Virus record (IMG/VR): IMGVR_UViG_3300035698_004334
Location: 1-44,014 of that record
DNA length: 44,014 nt
Reading direction: 5' to 3' (one strand)
DNA from: a virus
Shown piece after piece: positions 15,800 through 24,283 of this stretch; positions within the stretch are counted from its first letter, which is position 1, and every line of letters starts with the position of its first letter. Position numbers and translations under genes: made by a program. The notes beneath the pieces were generated by a model. It was not told the DNA's origin. It did not search any database and saw only the letters and a list, made by a program, of their open reading frames with translations.

Positions 15800-16245
15800 T
15801 TCTTTGTTTGGTCAATTCCATGTTCTGCCAACATACTGTTGATCTCTTTATCAGATAGCATTCCTGCCATTACTTCAAGGTCATCGATCTTATCAAACGG
15901 ATACAATTTTTCTAATATCCTAACACGTTTCTCTAGTCCAGACTTGACCTTCTTTAACGGGCTAATCCAACTATGTCGTTGTGCACCCATGCCTGGCGAG
16001 ATCGAACAGAGAGACTTCCATACTAGATCAGGGTGTTTTGCTATCTCAAAATAGCTCACGTTGATCTTTTGATTTGCAGCCATCAAATAATATTGGGCCA
16101 ACATTCCATTTGCTTGTATTGAACTAATATAACGCGGAAGTAAGAATAATTTTACTTCTTTTTGTTCTTCTGTAGTCAATCTACTATAAAAACCGTAATC
16201 TTTATTGTCGATTGCTGCCAATACTCTATTAAGACCCACTGTCAT
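15796..16245 (-). CDS. Clamp-loader small subunit, T4 gp62-like
   Basis: A 149-residue protein. LRTxxFYxxLTxEEQKE-type start, FLLPRYISSIQANGMLAQYY, LVWKSLCSISPGMGAQRHSW and LEKLYPFDKIDDLEVM match the layout I know for gp62 of T4-like phages. With gp44 (not in this window) it loads the sliding clamp. It overlaps 16229-16528 upstream by 17 nt. Confidence 0.78.
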   Translation of the reverse strand: MTVGLNRVLAAIDNKDYGFYSRLTTEEQKEVKLFLLPRYISSIQANGMLAQYYLMAANQKINVSYFEIAKHPDLVWKSLCSISPGMGAQRHSWISPLKKVKSGLEKRVRILEKLYPFDKIDDLEVMAGMLSDKEINSMLAEHGIDQTKK

Positions 16246-16528
16246 CTATTATATCCTCTATGTATTTTAGCATGAATAAGTCTGCAGTTGCAAGATCAAC
16301 AAACTCAATAGTTAGTATTCTATCATTTCCAAAGTATTGATTGCGGACTTCATCAATAACCTGTCCATATGTTTCACCTGCATCATCAAGTCCTCGTAAG
16401 AATAATAGGACAGAAGATAACACCTTATAGTTAAGAGCCTGTCGACTATATCCTTGTCGTTGCAATACTATTTCAAATTTCCGAAAGTCAATTTTTCTTA
16501 TAAGATGACTATATTTGTCGGCTACCAT
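16229..16528 (-). CDS. Hypothetical protein of the replication block
   Basis: A 99-residue helical, acidic protein (MVADKYSHLIRKIDF ... LKYIEDIIDDSGS). It overlaps both neighbours (7 nt with 16522-17022, 17 nt with gp62), so it belongs to the replication operon. No family recognised. Confidence 0.65.
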   Translation of the reverse strand: MVADKYSHLIRKIDFRKFEIVLQRQGYSRQALNYKVLSSVLLFLRGLDDAGETYGQVIDEVRNQYFGNDRILTIEFVDLATADLFMLKYIEDIIDDSGS

Positions 16529-17022
16529 GCTTTTGTAATATCAACAATCTCAGTTTGTCTATTAATCTCTTTTGCACAATATATGCATCGAGGTTTCTCG
16601 CCTACGTCTATCGGGATCGCTAGCATCTGTCCTTGTTTTAATTTAGGAAAGAACCATGTTACATCGTTATACAAATCAGCTATCTTCACGTCAAGGTAAC
16701 TATCAGTAAAGCTAGACAATGGGTTGAATTCAAATGCTTTAAATCCTCTATCATTTAAGCTTGATAAATTTAACATCTCTAGGTCGCCAGCATCCGGCTC
16801 TCCTATTAGGATCTTCCAATCAATAGGCAATCGAATAATCTGGCCAGCAACATCTAACACAATAGCTGGTGAATTGAAACTTTCCAAGAAGATAAGTGGA
16901 ATGAAGAAATAGTCTGGATTCTTTGGATCGCTGTTATCTAACACTGCAAAACGAAGATCCTCAACTTCGTCGGGCACCTCGTTCATTTCAAAACTTTCGT
17001 TCTCAAGTCTAAGTATTCTCAT
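16522..17022 (-). CDS. Conserved phage protein with C-terminal CxxC
   Basis: A 166-residue protein. The central part (FTDSYLDVKIADLYNDVTWF then FPKLKQGQMLAIPI) is a pattern I associate with conserved hypotheticals of marine T4-like phages; RCIYC near residue 146 is a half zinc site. GGAGAAGG precedes the ATG, which overlaps the TGA of the gene before it. Function unknown. Confidence 0.7.
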   Translation of the reverse strand: MRILRLENESFEMNEVPDEVEDLRFAVLDNSDPKNPDYFFIPLIFLESFNSPAIVLDVAGQIIRLPIDWKILIGEPDAGDLEMLNLSSLNDRGFKAFEFNPLSSFTDSYLDVKIADLYNDVTWFFPKLKQGQMLAIPIDVGEKPRCIYCAKEINRQTEIVDITKAW

Positions 17023-17507
17023 TCTTCACCTTCTCCTTTGTCATACATATCTAATACGAATTGATATTGTTCGTATGCCTCTTGTACTGTGGCATATTTT
17101 GCTCGAAGCCGGTCTTCTCGGCTCTTTGTTTGCACCTTATCGAGTAATTGTTTTGCAACATGAATGTCAAATGTTGTACGGTCCTCGCCTCGATGTTTCC
17201 GCCGTTCATCATAAGAATATTCGCGCATCGATTCAAACATATCATCTCTGTATTTCATAGAAAACAAAGCCTCCACAGGAACATATATGTTTACTGTTTC
17301 TATTGCATGAAGTGTTTGATTAGATTTATAGTCGTGCCTCGCTAACGGATCTAAACGATATTCAGAAGTCGATACATTCCTTGTTATATATCGGTATTTG
17401 CGTGGATTGCTATCGTCAATCGCCATTTGGTTCCTGTTGCAGAATGCCAGGATCTCTCTTTTTTCTGAGAGCGGCAAGTTACTTAAGGTAACAGTGTCTA
17501 CGGTCAT
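17019..17507 (-). CDS. Hypothetical protein downstream of uvsW
   Basis: A 162-residue charged protein (residues ~15-75 beta-like, ~95-160 helical, ending DKGEGEE). It starts within 2 nt of the uvsW stop; the ribosome binding site GGAAATAAA is provided by the end of uvsW. No motif recognised. Confidence 0.7.
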   Translation of the reverse strand: MTVDTVTLSNLPLSEKREILAFCNRNQMAIDDSNPRKYRYITRNVSTSEYRLDPLARHDYKSNQTLHAIETVNIYVPVEALFSMKYRDDMFESMREYSYDERRKHRGEDRTTFDIHVAKQLLDKVQTKSREDRLRAKYATVQEAYEQYQFVLDMYDKGEGEE

Positions 17508-17508
17508 T

Positions 17509-18999
17509 TTATTTCCAATCTATTTTTTCTATGGTAAATTCGTAGTTTGCTTCTTTGTAGAATTTCTTTCTTGATGTTAGATGACGCTTCGAATATTTTG
17601 AATCACTAGTGACGTCCCAAATATTCACAAAGTCTTTATCGCCTCCTTTTCGCAATCCACGTCCGATGCTCTGTATAACACGAACGAAACTTTTCCCAGG
17701 TTCAATAAGGATAATATGATGCAAGTCCACAATGTTAATTCCTACTGCCGCCACACCGTACGTCGCAACAATTTTCTTATTGCGTACCCCTTTGAATTTC
17801 TCGTATTCTGCTAGCCGTGTTTTGTCTTTTGTGCTGCCATTAACAAATACAACATCTTGCAAGCTGTCGTCAGCTGATTGTAACTCATTCAAACAATCAA
17901 CAAGGTGTTCTCCTGTTGCAATACGATCAACTAATATCAAAGTGTTCCCGACTGCGGAAATTTCTGATATCTTCTTAGCTATATGATCAAGTCTATCTGT
18001 GTTAGTAACTAGGTATTTGAGTTCTTCTGCATATGAATTGTATTTCACATGGTCTCGAAACTGTAATATGTTAATATGACAATCTGATAAGATCCCCATA
18101 TCTTGCAATTCCTTTGCTTTAAGTTGATTTGTTACCGGACCAATACTGCATTCTATACTAACGCGGGCAAAATCTTCTTTAGGTATTGTTCCTGTAAATC
18201 CCCACCTCAATGGAATCTTTGCAAACGGCCCTGTTAACAACTGTTTTAGCGCGGCTGCTTTTGCAGCATGGGCCTCGTCAATTATTACAGTCACTACCCC
18301 ATCGATAAATTCTTCCATAGGAATTAACGCTTCTTTATCTCGGGTCTTCTTCTGCAATAAGTTTAGACTCTGCCATGTACATATTGTATGCTGATGTCCA
18401 AATTCTTTTCGAGTTCCGTAGAATACGCCTACGTCTAGATCTAAATTAACATAATCTTCTTCAGTTTGCATAACCAATGATTTACTAGGTACAACAATGA
18501 GACTCCTGCCATATGCCTCAGTTAGCTTACTTAATGCAGCGGTAATAATTGTCTTACCAGCGCCCGTTGCGACCGATTGCAAGCTTTGTGGGTTTTCAAA
18601 GAATTCATTAATAACTTCGACTTGATAGTCTCGCAGTACAATTGGTTCGCCCGCATGTAAATGCCCAACTGGCCATGTTGATGTTGAGAAAACATTCGCG
18701 TCAATAGCAGGTAATGAGAAATCAACTTTGTAGTTGCGTTGATCGTCGACTTCTATTTCGTATTGAGAATTGATTAGGTCCGGAAGAATATCTGGCAATA
18801 GATTAATGAAGCTAGTTCCGCCAACTTGAAAAAATGAGACTTTGCCGTCCCATCGTCCTAATCGGACTGCTGGTGTATATCTTGCGCCAGGTATCTCAAA
18901 TTGAAACTTGTTACTTAGTTGTTTCCTTGTTACTAAGTCTAGTCCTTCTATTTTACAGTTAACTTCGTCTTTGATATGGATAATTGCTTTTTTTGTCAT
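17509..18999 (-). CDS. uvsW: UvsW-like superfamily 2 DNA/RNA helicase
   Basis: A 496-residue protein. Residues ~1-100 form the N-terminal UvsW domain (PGARYTPAVRLGRWDGKVSF). Then come Walker A SVATGAGKTI near 143, DEAH box VIIDEAHAAK near 239, motif III GFTGTIP, and the second RecA domain with motif VI QSIGRGLRKG near 443. In T4, UvsW resolves R-loops and forked structures and helps switch to recombination-driven replication. It heads a replication operon with 17019-17507 downstream. Confidence 0.9.
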   Translation of the reverse strand: MTKKAIIHIKDEVNCKIEGLDLVTRKQLSNKFQFEIPGARYTPAVRLGRWDGKVSFFQVGGTSFINLLPDILPDLINSQYEIEVDDQRNYKVDFSLPAIDANVFSTSTWPVGHLHAGEPIVLRDYQVEVINEFFENPQSLQSVATGAGKTIITAALSKLTEAYGRSLIVVPSKSLVMQTEEDYVNLDLDVGVFYGTRKEFGHQHTICTWQSLNLLQKKTRDKEALIPMEEFIDGVVTVIIDEAHAAKAAALKQLLTGPFAKIPLRWGFTGTIPKEDFARVSIECSIGPVTNQLKAKELQDMGILSDCHINILQFRDHVKYNSYAEELKYLVTNTDRLDHIAKKISEISAVGNTLILVDRIATGEHLVDCLNELQSADDSLQDVVFVNGSTKDKTRLAEYEKFKGVRNKKIVATYGVAAVGINIVDLHHIILIEPGKSFVRVIQSIGRGLRKGGDKDFVNIWDVTSDSKYSKRHLTSRKKFYKEANYEFTIEKIDWK

Positions 19000-19066
19000 A
19001 TAACTCTAAGTATTTAAGATGTCTCTTTAAGTAAAGAAACATGTATTACTTGTATTATACAACAGA

Positions 19067-19101
19067 AAAAGGTCACAGAGCAAATTGCGCTGTGACCTTT
19101 T
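19067..19101. terminator. Bidirectional hairpin terminator
   Basis: AAAAGGTCACAG and CTGTGACCTTTT form a 12-bp stem around 11 nt, with A/T runs on both sides. It separates 19140-19472 from the uvsW operon. Confidence 0.8.
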
Positions 19102-19139
19102 CATGAATTAATGTAGTTAGGTGGTAATTTCTACCTTTG

Positions 19140-19472
19140 TTATTTGTCTCTGGTTAGGTACTTATTGAACTCGGCTATGTTTTCGATTGAGACATATACA
19201 TGGTCAACAGTTTCATCGTTTTGCATCACACCTAGAATCTTCTTGGCCGAGCGTACCCCAGAATTATATCTTAAAGCACCGTACTTCATAGATGATTTAC
19301 CTAGAGGCTTTCCGAAAAAGAATCGAACCAAAAGAGATTCTTTATAATATGCTTCGAGGTCTTCTCGATCCTTCTCTTTGTATGCTACTAGATCCTCTTC
19401 GTACTGTGCCTTTACTCGGTTGCAAAGATCAATAATCTCAGGCCGTGGAATTTTTACATATCCAATATTCAT
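19140..19472 (-). CDS. Hypothetical protein
   Basis: A 110-residue protein, helical and charged in the first half (NRVKAQYEEDLVAYKEKDRE) with a basic middle (FFFGKPLGKSSMKYGALRYN). It is followed by the terminator at 19067-19101. AGGTGAAAAT-ATG gives a ribosome binding site. No family recognised. Confidence 0.7.
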   Translation of the reverse strand: MNIGYVKIPRPEIIDLCNRVKAQYEEDLVAYKEKDREDLEAYYKESLLVRFFFGKPLGKSSMKYGALRYNSGVRSAKKILGVMQNDETVDHVYVSIENIAEFNKYLTRDK

Positions 19473-19476
19473 ATTT

Positions 19477-19627
19477 TCACCTTAAATAAGTGTCCCAGGC
19501 ATCAAGGACATAAATCGGAACTTCAGTGTGGCCGGTGAATTTGAAATGAGCGTGCAAGCGTATATTTTTCTACCACTTTCTCACAAAGCTTGGCTACATC
19601 AGCATAATTCATACTTACGGTATTCAT
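19477..19627 (-). pseudogene. Small gene with a single-base frameshift
   Basis: The frame opens at the ATG at 19627 (MNTVSMNYADVAKLCEK), with AAGGA 9 nt upstream, and reads KYTLARSFQ before a stop. From about 19560 another frame continues (HAHFKFTGHTEVPIYVLDAW) to the TGA at 19477, 4 nt before the ribosome binding site of the next gene. The span is 151 nt, one base more than 50 codons, so deletion of one base restores a ~49-residue protein. Either a pseudogene, a programmed shift or a sequencing error. Confidence 0.5.
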
Positions 19628-19628
19628 G

Positions 19629-20678
19629 TTATCGTGTCCTTTTACAAACGGTCATATCGGCCATCCGCTGCCAATTTCCCGGGTTAATAGCAGCCAATTG
19701 TGCAATCTTGACCGCGCAACGAATGCTCATCTCGCGCAAGTCGTCCTTCCGATCTCCCATGTAGTCCAGGATTTCCTGCTGCTGGTCGTCGTTTATCTTA
19801 AAGCCGGAGAACAATTCACCAGTCCCCGCGACTTGCTTAATACGCAGGTGCTTGTCGCGCATCGTGTCAAGCGTCAAGTCAACGTAATGACACCGCGACT
19901 GCAATGCTGCAAGGTGTGCCCGCAAATTAGCACTACGGATTCGATCAAAATTGATATTAGTAATGAAGCAAACACCGCCCTCAAACTCAAATGACGTCGG
20001 AGTATCACCTAGTGCGGTGCTGTTCGAAGCCCAATTGACCGTCCGTCGGTCGCTAGTGTCGAGTGCAGCCTTTAGCAAATTAATCGACCGATCGTCAAGC
20101 AACACGCTATCACAATCATCAAACAACATGATCTGGCCTTGGGCTCGATGAGCATATAGCATCTTGTAAAGTTCGACTGGTGACACATGTCCCTTAACTT
20201 CTTGGAACGACGAGCCGCGGCCGCCAATTGCGCCCATGTCAGTTTCCTTAAGGGCCTGATGAGCTCCATGGCTCTTGCCGACGCCAGGCGGACCAACAAC
20301 AATCATACCAGTGATCAAGGATTGACCGAGCGCATGGACAACGTCGCGATAGAGGTCAAAACGTTCGCCAATCTCTTTCATGCGTTCTTCTTCGGGCTTC
20401 GAGTCGTTATCGAAGCGTTCAGGTACCACTGTATCATTAACAGCGTCGTTTGAGTCGACGGTTGGCATCAGTTCAAATACCTGTTCCGGGCCAGTGACCT
20501 TTACGCGGATCTTGGAATAGTTATGCTCAATTGGCCAATCGTTAGCCAGTGCATATCCTCTGCCATCAACCGTGACATAGTTTCCTTTGGCGCCTTCTTT
20601 GAGGCTCTGTACCAAAGGAAAGGTTGAGTTCGTGATTTCAAAATTACGATATGTACCACACATAATCATAACATCCAT
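19629..20678 (-). CDS. AAA+ ATPase (MoxR/CbbQ-like)
   Basis: About 349 residues from the ATG at 20678, chosen because AGGAG lies 9 nt upstream. Walker A VVGPPGVGKSHG near residue 128, Walker B IMLFDDCDS near 183, then a sensor-1 region VCFITNINFD. The N-terminal ~110 residues are unassigned. MoxR/CbbQ-type ATPases usually remodel partner proteins; the partner here is not evident. The gene is visibly richer in G+C than its neighbours, suggesting separate acquisition. Confidence 0.82.
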   Translation of the reverse strand: MDVMIMCGTYRNFEITNSTFPLVQSLKEGAKGNYVTVDGRGYALANDWPIEHNYSKIRVKVTGPEQVFELMPTVDSNDAVNDTVVPERFDNDSKPEEERMKEIGERFDLYRDVVHALGQSLITGMIVVGPPGVGKSHGAHQALKETDMGAIGGRGSSFQEVKGHVSPVELYKMLYAHRAQGQIMLFDDCDSVLLDDRSINLLKAALDTSDRRTVNWASNSTALGDTPTSFEFEGGVCFITNINFDRIRSANLRAHLAALQSRCHYVDLTLDTMRDKHLRIKQVAGTGELFSGFKINDDQQQEILDYMGDRKDDLREMSIRCAVKIAQLAAINPGNWQRMADMTVCKRTR

Positions 20679-20773
20679 GTCGCGTCTCTCCTGTTTGTTT
20701 GCAATGTCCAGCATTATAGCAATACTAGATGAAGACGTATAGTGATTAATTTAGAAATCACACAATATTATGA

Positions 20774-21235
20774 TTAATTATATTTCAATACAAAATACGC
20801 ATGTTCTGAACTACTGGAACCATGTTTATTAATGATTCTTTGTTCAACCTCTTCTTTAGAAACATGTACTCCAAGAAGAAACCAGATTTTTGTGCCGTCG
20901 ACTTTAGTAATTGCGGGGCCGTCTGATCGATGCAACACCCCGAATTTCATCCATGCATCACCCGCAGGAGATATATATGCTGGTCCATTCCAACGGTGTA
21001 TTAATCCAAATATTGACCATATTTTTACACCTTGTTCTTCATTTAGAAAAGAGGCGCCGTTATTACCATTATTAATCGCAAAGACAGTCCTATAGTCACA
21101 GGTACCATCATGGCCGATTCTGGTTGGACTTCCTCGGCCTGCACTTCTCGTCTTGAATCCAAATGTTCGCCAGGTCTGATCTCCTTTTTTATTAACATAA
21201 GGAGACTTTCCTATAAGTTTGAATAAAAAAGACAT
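20774..21235 (-). CDS. HRxDGPA-repeat protein
   Basis: About 153 residues from the ATG at 21235, which shares a base with the TGA before it. It contains two degenerate copies of the repeat (LIHRWNGPAYISPAGDAWM and VLHRSDGPAITKVDGTKIW). It is a relative of 43532-43996 at the other end of the window. Such short strand-turn repeats resemble MORN/YwqK-like repeats; the role in phages is unknown. Confidence 0.72.
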   Translation of the reverse strand: MSFLFKLIGKSPYVNKKGDQTWRTFGFKTRSAGRGSPTRIGHDGTCDYRTVFAINNGNNGASFLNEEQGVKIWSIFGLIHRWNGPAYISPAGDAWMKFGVLHRSDGPAITKVDGTKIWFLLGVHVSKEEVEQRIINKHGSSSSEHAYFVLKYN

Positions 21236-21444
21236 CAATTATTTTCTATATCTTTCAATAAAATTTCAATTCCATTAATTGTTGAATTTAGATGAGACAG
21301 TGCTATGTTTAGGATTATATCGACTGATGGTCCGCGACCAGAAATTATTGATTGCCGTGCCACATCAATTGCATCAATCCCATGACCACTAATTGCCTGC
21401 AGCTCTATTAATCGAGCAACATATTCTCGTTCTTGATCAGTCAT
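21235..21444 (-). CDS. Small helical protein
   Basis: A 69-residue protein from the ATG at 21444 (MTDQEREYVARLIELQ); the longer frame runs into tRNA-Leu and is spurious. AGGTTAGGAAAG gives a ribosome binding site. It is co-transcribed with tRNA-Leu(UAA) upstream and 20774-21235 downstream. Confidence 0.65.
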   Translation of the reverse strand: MTDQEREYVARLIELQAISGHGIDAIDVARQSIISGRGPSVDIILNIALSHLNSTINGIEILLKDIENN

Positions 21445-21481
21445 TATCTTTCCTAACCTATTAAAATAATCTATGGAAAAA

Positions 21482-21568
21482 TGGTGCGGGCGGAGGGACT
21501 CGAACCCCCAAGAGCTCACGCTCAACAGATTTTAAGTCTGCCGTGTAGACCTATTCCACCACGCCCGC
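21482..21568 (-). tRNA. tRNA-Leu(UAA)
   Basis: Class II cloverleaf with acceptor GCGGGCG/CGCCCGC, anticodon loop CTTAAAA, long variable arm and encoded CCA. It is the first tRNA of the large region and sits directly behind the promoter at 21616-21644. Confidence 0.95.
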
Positions 21569-21615
21569 ATACCTTTTTAATTAACTTCTTCATTCTCTTA
21601 GTTAATGCTTGTTGT

Positions 21616-21644
21616 ATATTACTAGAATTGCCATAAGCTGTCAA
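21616..21644 (-). promoter_or_regulatory. Early promoter before tRNA-Leu(UAA)
   Basis: TTGACA, 17 nt, TAATAT; predicted start about 40 nt before the tRNA. Confidence 0.65.
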
Positions 21645-21648
21645 CATC

Positions 21649-21849
21649 TTAATTGTTAGTGTCTTCGATAGATTCCAACACGCGACGTGCTATGTGTCTG
21701 TTAAATACTTTCTGCTCTGGACTACAGCATTGCCATGCTCGCTCTAAATCGAATCCATTAGGATGCGTATGACCAGACTCTGGGTACTGGTCATACGCGG
21801 CCCAATATGCGGCTTTTGCAGCCTGTTCTATTTGTTGATCAGTTATCAT
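21649..21849 (-). CDS. Small hypothetical protein
   Basis: A 66-residue protein from the ATG at 21849 (MITDQQIEQAAKAAYWAAYD), overlapping the HNH gene stop as ATGA. The alternating small and aromatic residues are common in short phage proteins of unknown function. The early promoter at 21616-21644 overlaps its 3' end. Confidence 0.68.
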   Translation of the reverse strand: MITDQQIEQAAKAAYWAAYDQYPESGHTHPNGFDLERAWQCCSPEQKVFNRHIARRVLESIEDTNN

Positions 21850-22400
21850 TGTATGTTGATCGGAGCATGCCAATCACCTAGATAATCGACCCAAGCCTTA
21901 TCCGGAACACTGATTGGGAACTTCTTTCTTTCTGCTAGCAATTCCCAGTAAGTCGGAACATAAACCTTAACCTTAGGTTTCCAGATACCTGATGCAGTTT
22001 GCGAACCTTTTCGTTGATTACACGAGCCGCAGCTTGAAACTGTATTGTCCCACGTTAGCGTACCACCTCGCACCTTTGGACGAACATGATCATATGTAAG
22101 TTCAGAGAGTGTAATTGGTCGCTCACAATATGCACAGAGACCATGGTCTCGATAATACAGACTTTCCTTACGCAGTGTCACCGTTTCTTTGATCTTCATT
22201 CCGGTGTTTCTTGCAATAATACTCGGCCATCTCATCTCAAGTGTAGGAGTCTTAATCATTCGATCATACTCTGCTACAACATAACAGGTCTCTCCAACAA
22301 TTCTGGTCACTGCATCTTCTGCAGGGATTGAATGAAGTGGAAATACTGATATTGGCATATAATTTGCATTTAGGACTAGTGTTCTCAACCCGGTACTCAT
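21846..22400 (-). CDS. HNH endonuclease
   Basis: A 184-residue protein with a complete HNH site: CAYC (near 91), YDHVRPKVRGGTLTWDN, then SCGSCNQRKG. Paired CxxC zinc knuckles flank the DH...N residues, as in McrA-type and phage HNH nucleases. A T4-type role in DNA processing or homing is possible. AGGAGAAAAAA-ATG is a strong ribosome binding site, preceded by a 2-codon mini-ORF (GTG AGC TAG). Confidence 0.85.
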   Translation of the reverse strand: MSTGLRTLVLNANYMPISVFPLHSIPAEDAVTRIVGETCYVVAEYDRMIKTPTLEMRWPSIIARNTGMKIKETVTLRKESLYYRDHGLCAYCERPITLSELTYDHVRPKVRGGTLTWDNTVSSCGSCNQRKGSQTASGIWKPKVKVYVPTYWELLAERKKFPISVPDKAWVDYLGDWHAPINIQ

Positions 22401-22473
22401 TTTTTTCTCCTAGCTCACGGTTTTCTCCTGGTTATTTTTATTTATTGTATCAACCTTATTGTTAATGTTCGTA

Positions 22474-22501
22474 ATTATAGCATAGATTCACAGATATGCA
22501 A
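22474..22501 (-). promoter_or_regulatory. Early promoter of the HNH gene
   Basis: TTGCAT, 16 nt, TATAAT on the minus strand, ending 74 nt before the HNH ATG; AATAAATA near 22445 may add late transcription. Confidence 0.6.
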
Positions 22502-22523
22502 ACGAAAATGTTGTTAAGATATT

Positions 22524-22566
22524 AAAAGAGTACACAACATATTTCTAGTTAGTTGTGTACTCTTTT
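22524..22566. terminator. Bidirectional hairpin terminator
   Basis: AAAAGAGTACACAAC and GTTGTGTACTCTTTT form a perfect 15-bp stem with a 13-nt loop, between 22582-22830 and the HNH gene. Confidence 0.8.
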
Positions 22567-22581
22567 CAACGTATGATTTTG

Positions 22582-22830
22582 TTAATCTACTATAAACTCG
22601 GCGTTGATTTTTGTAATGTCATATGGGGTAATATCGCCATCCCATGCAAAAACAGTATCTGCTTCTTCTCGAGTCTCAACTAATTGGCCACGTGCCTGTG
22701 CATGAACCATAAACAAGTCGTGCAGTGCTAGCTTATTATCGCGAGCTAGGAAGAATTCTAACTTCTCCTGCAGGTTAGCAGCATGAGTCTCGGTTGCTGC
22801 TGACACCCATTTCATCATCAGTGCGGACAT
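22582..22830 (-). CDS. Small hypothetical protein
   Basis: An 82-residue protein from the ATG at 22830 with GGAG 9 nt upstream (MSALMMKWVSAATETHAANL). Mostly helical. It ends before the terminator at 22524-22566. No family recognised. Confidence 0.65.
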   Translation of the reverse strand: MSALMMKWVSAATETHAANLQEKLEFFLARDNKLALHDLFMVHAQARGQLVETREEADTVFAWDGDITPYDITKINAEFIVD

Positions 22831-22885
22831 CAACTATAACTCCGTTGAGTTTAGAAACTGCCCATTTCATTGTTAGATGATTCAT
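22775..22885 (-). CDS. Possible short overlapping ORF
   Basis: A 36-codon frame (MNHLTMKWAVSKLNGVIV...) that overlaps the start of 22582-22830 out of phase; AAGGCG lies upstream. It shares the MKW motif with the overlapping protein. Coding status is uncertain. Confidence 0.3.
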   Translation of the reverse strand: MNHLTMKWAVSKLNGVIVDVRTDDEMGVSSNRDSCC

Positions 22886-22904
22886 CTTATAGTCGCCTTT
22901 GTTG

Positions 22905-22975
22905 GTTAGTGCAGGAAAGTTAAAAAGTTAATTACGTTCAAAAATGTTAAGAAGGAAACTCTTTTATGGCCTGCG
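22905..22975 (+). ncRNA. Structured RNA element, copy 1
   Basis: Outer stem GCAGG/CCTGC, middle stem TAAAA...AGTT with AACT...TTTTA, inner hairpin ACGTT-CAAA-AATGT, and an unpaired AGAAGGAA. Copy 2 keeps every stem with different bases. On the plus strand AAGGAA plus ATGG would form a start site enclosed in the stem. The strand is my best guess. Confidence 0.5.
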
Positions 22976-22977
22976 TT

Positions 22978-23064
22978 GTTAGTGTAGGTAAGTTATAAAA
23001 CTGTTTAAAACGGGGTTGTAGCCCGTGCTCGATTCTAGAAGGAAGTTTTATTATGGCCTACGTG
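22978..23064 (+). ncRNA. Structured RNA element, copy 2
   Basis: Outer stem GTAGG/CCTAC, middle stem ATAAAACT/AGTTTTAT, inner hairpin ACGGG-GTTGTAG-CCCGT, and unpaired AGAAGGAA and TTATGG shared with copy 1. It starts with the same GTTAGTG as copy 1. The ATG enclosed by the stem opens only a 4-codon ORF. Confidence 0.5.
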
Positions 23065-23122
23065 TAATGTACGATATTCTTTATTTGCTGTCAACAACAA
23101 ATTGGCGTCTTTCTGCCTTCTG

Positions 23123-23338
23123 TTAGTCAACTCTGCTAGACATAATGAGGTTATTTATCTCATTCTCAACCTGTCGCAGTTCGTGCAGGATATTCTCGGT
23201 ATTATCTGCTGCATTTGCTAATTGTTTACGGAGAGATTCTATCTCTTCAACTGCGGATTTAAAAAGAGCTTCGTGTGAATAAATCTTTTGTACGTCATCA
23301 CCAATTTGTGATTTCATTTTCTCAACGATGTCATCCAT
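23123..23338 (-). CDS. Small coiled-coil protein
   Basis: A 71-residue protein from the ATG at 23338 (MDDIVEKMKSQIGDDV), with AAGGTGGA upstream; the longer frame enters the non-coding region. Residues ~25-65 form a Leu/Glu/Asn coiled coil. Confidence 0.68.
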   Translation of the reverse strand: MDDIVEKMKSQIGDDVQKIYSHEALFKSAVEEIESLRKQLANAADNTENILHELRQVENEINNLIMSSRVD

Positions 23339-23344
23339 TTTTAT

Positions 23345-24277
23345 TTCCACCTTGTAAAAATTCAAAGTATACAGTGAGATTACCTGTAAATAACGAGAGC
23401 CTTTAGACCGTACCCAAATCCTTGCGAGATTAGTTAATCTGTTATCCACTAAGCGCATATTATTGTTACCTAGTATCCCTCAATGCTGCCTTAGTTAAAG
23501 TCTGGCGTGTCACTTGTCGTATAACGTTATTCGTCTCTCTATCATTCGTCTGTCTTTTATAACAGTTAGGCTTCGCTAAAAGCTTACGAGATCTGTCAAA
23601 ACAAACACTATCAGCTTGCGGCCTTTAGTGCAGTTGATTCTCCTAAGAGTCAACTATTAAGCATCTTTCGCGTTACACCGAGGTAGTCTTTGCTTTTATC
23701 AATAATAGGAATTGAACCTATGTACGACTGAACCTAAATCAGTTGCCCAAACCAACGTGGGCAATATTGCAACCATACCATAACGTGCTACCTCTGTCGC
23801 AACATATCTTGTTAGATACATCATACAACACGTCACCTGTCTTTCGTCTTGCGGACTAATCAACCTTTCTTCACGATTCTGGATTTATCCTTCCTCGTTT
23901 GAAATGATACTTTGCCTTTTCTTGCGACAGATCAGACTCATATCTACTCATTAAGTTTTAGCATTCTGTGTCTAGCATGTAATTGACTAGGTTTGCGGCC
24001 TATTTAACCTCACCGATTGGCTCTGGTCACTATCCTTTCGGATCATTTACTACACTTTACTGCCTACTGCTATTCTACTAACAGGATATTACTACGGACG
24101 TAAATCCGGCAATACCTACCTTGAGCTTGTATAGATGAACCATTTCTGGCGCTGGGTTGTATGGAAATCACCAGCTTTGGGTCAGTCACCTAACTTATTC
24201 TATTGACGCTATACCGCCAATTCTTATATTTCCTTATTCCTTTGTTAGCAAGCTCGCCTTGTTTGTTTGCTCACTGT
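23345..24277 (-). ncRNA. Long structured non-coding RNA candidate (GOLLD/ROOL-like?)
   Basis: About 930 nt without a credible gene, starting at a strong sigma70-type promoter. It contains many short stems closed by GNRA tetraloops (ATCC-GAAA-GGAT near 24035; GCAA loops near 23610, 23860, 23930 and 23435) and longer hairpins (AGTTGA..TCAACT near 23640). A tRNA-Leu-like element (23697-23771) lies between GAGGTAG (near 23790) and CTACCTC (near 23675), which would close a stem around it. Giant RNAs such as GOLLD and ROOL are known near phage tRNAs, sometimes with internal tRNAs; assignment to either is inference. Confidence 0.5.
23697..23771 (-). tRNA. Degenerate tRNA-Leu(UAG)-like element inside the long RNA
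   Basis: The D arm GCCC...GGGC, the anticodon arm ACTGA-TTTAGGT-TCAGT (anticodon UAG) and the T arm ATAGG-TTCAATT-CCTAT are intact. The acceptor stem pairs at only 5 of 7 positions, the variable loop is 5 nt although Leu tRNAs normally have a long arm, and there is no CCA. A good tRNA-Leu(UAG) exists at 32457, so this copy is probably structural. Confidence 0.5.
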
Positions 24278-24283
24278 TTCATT

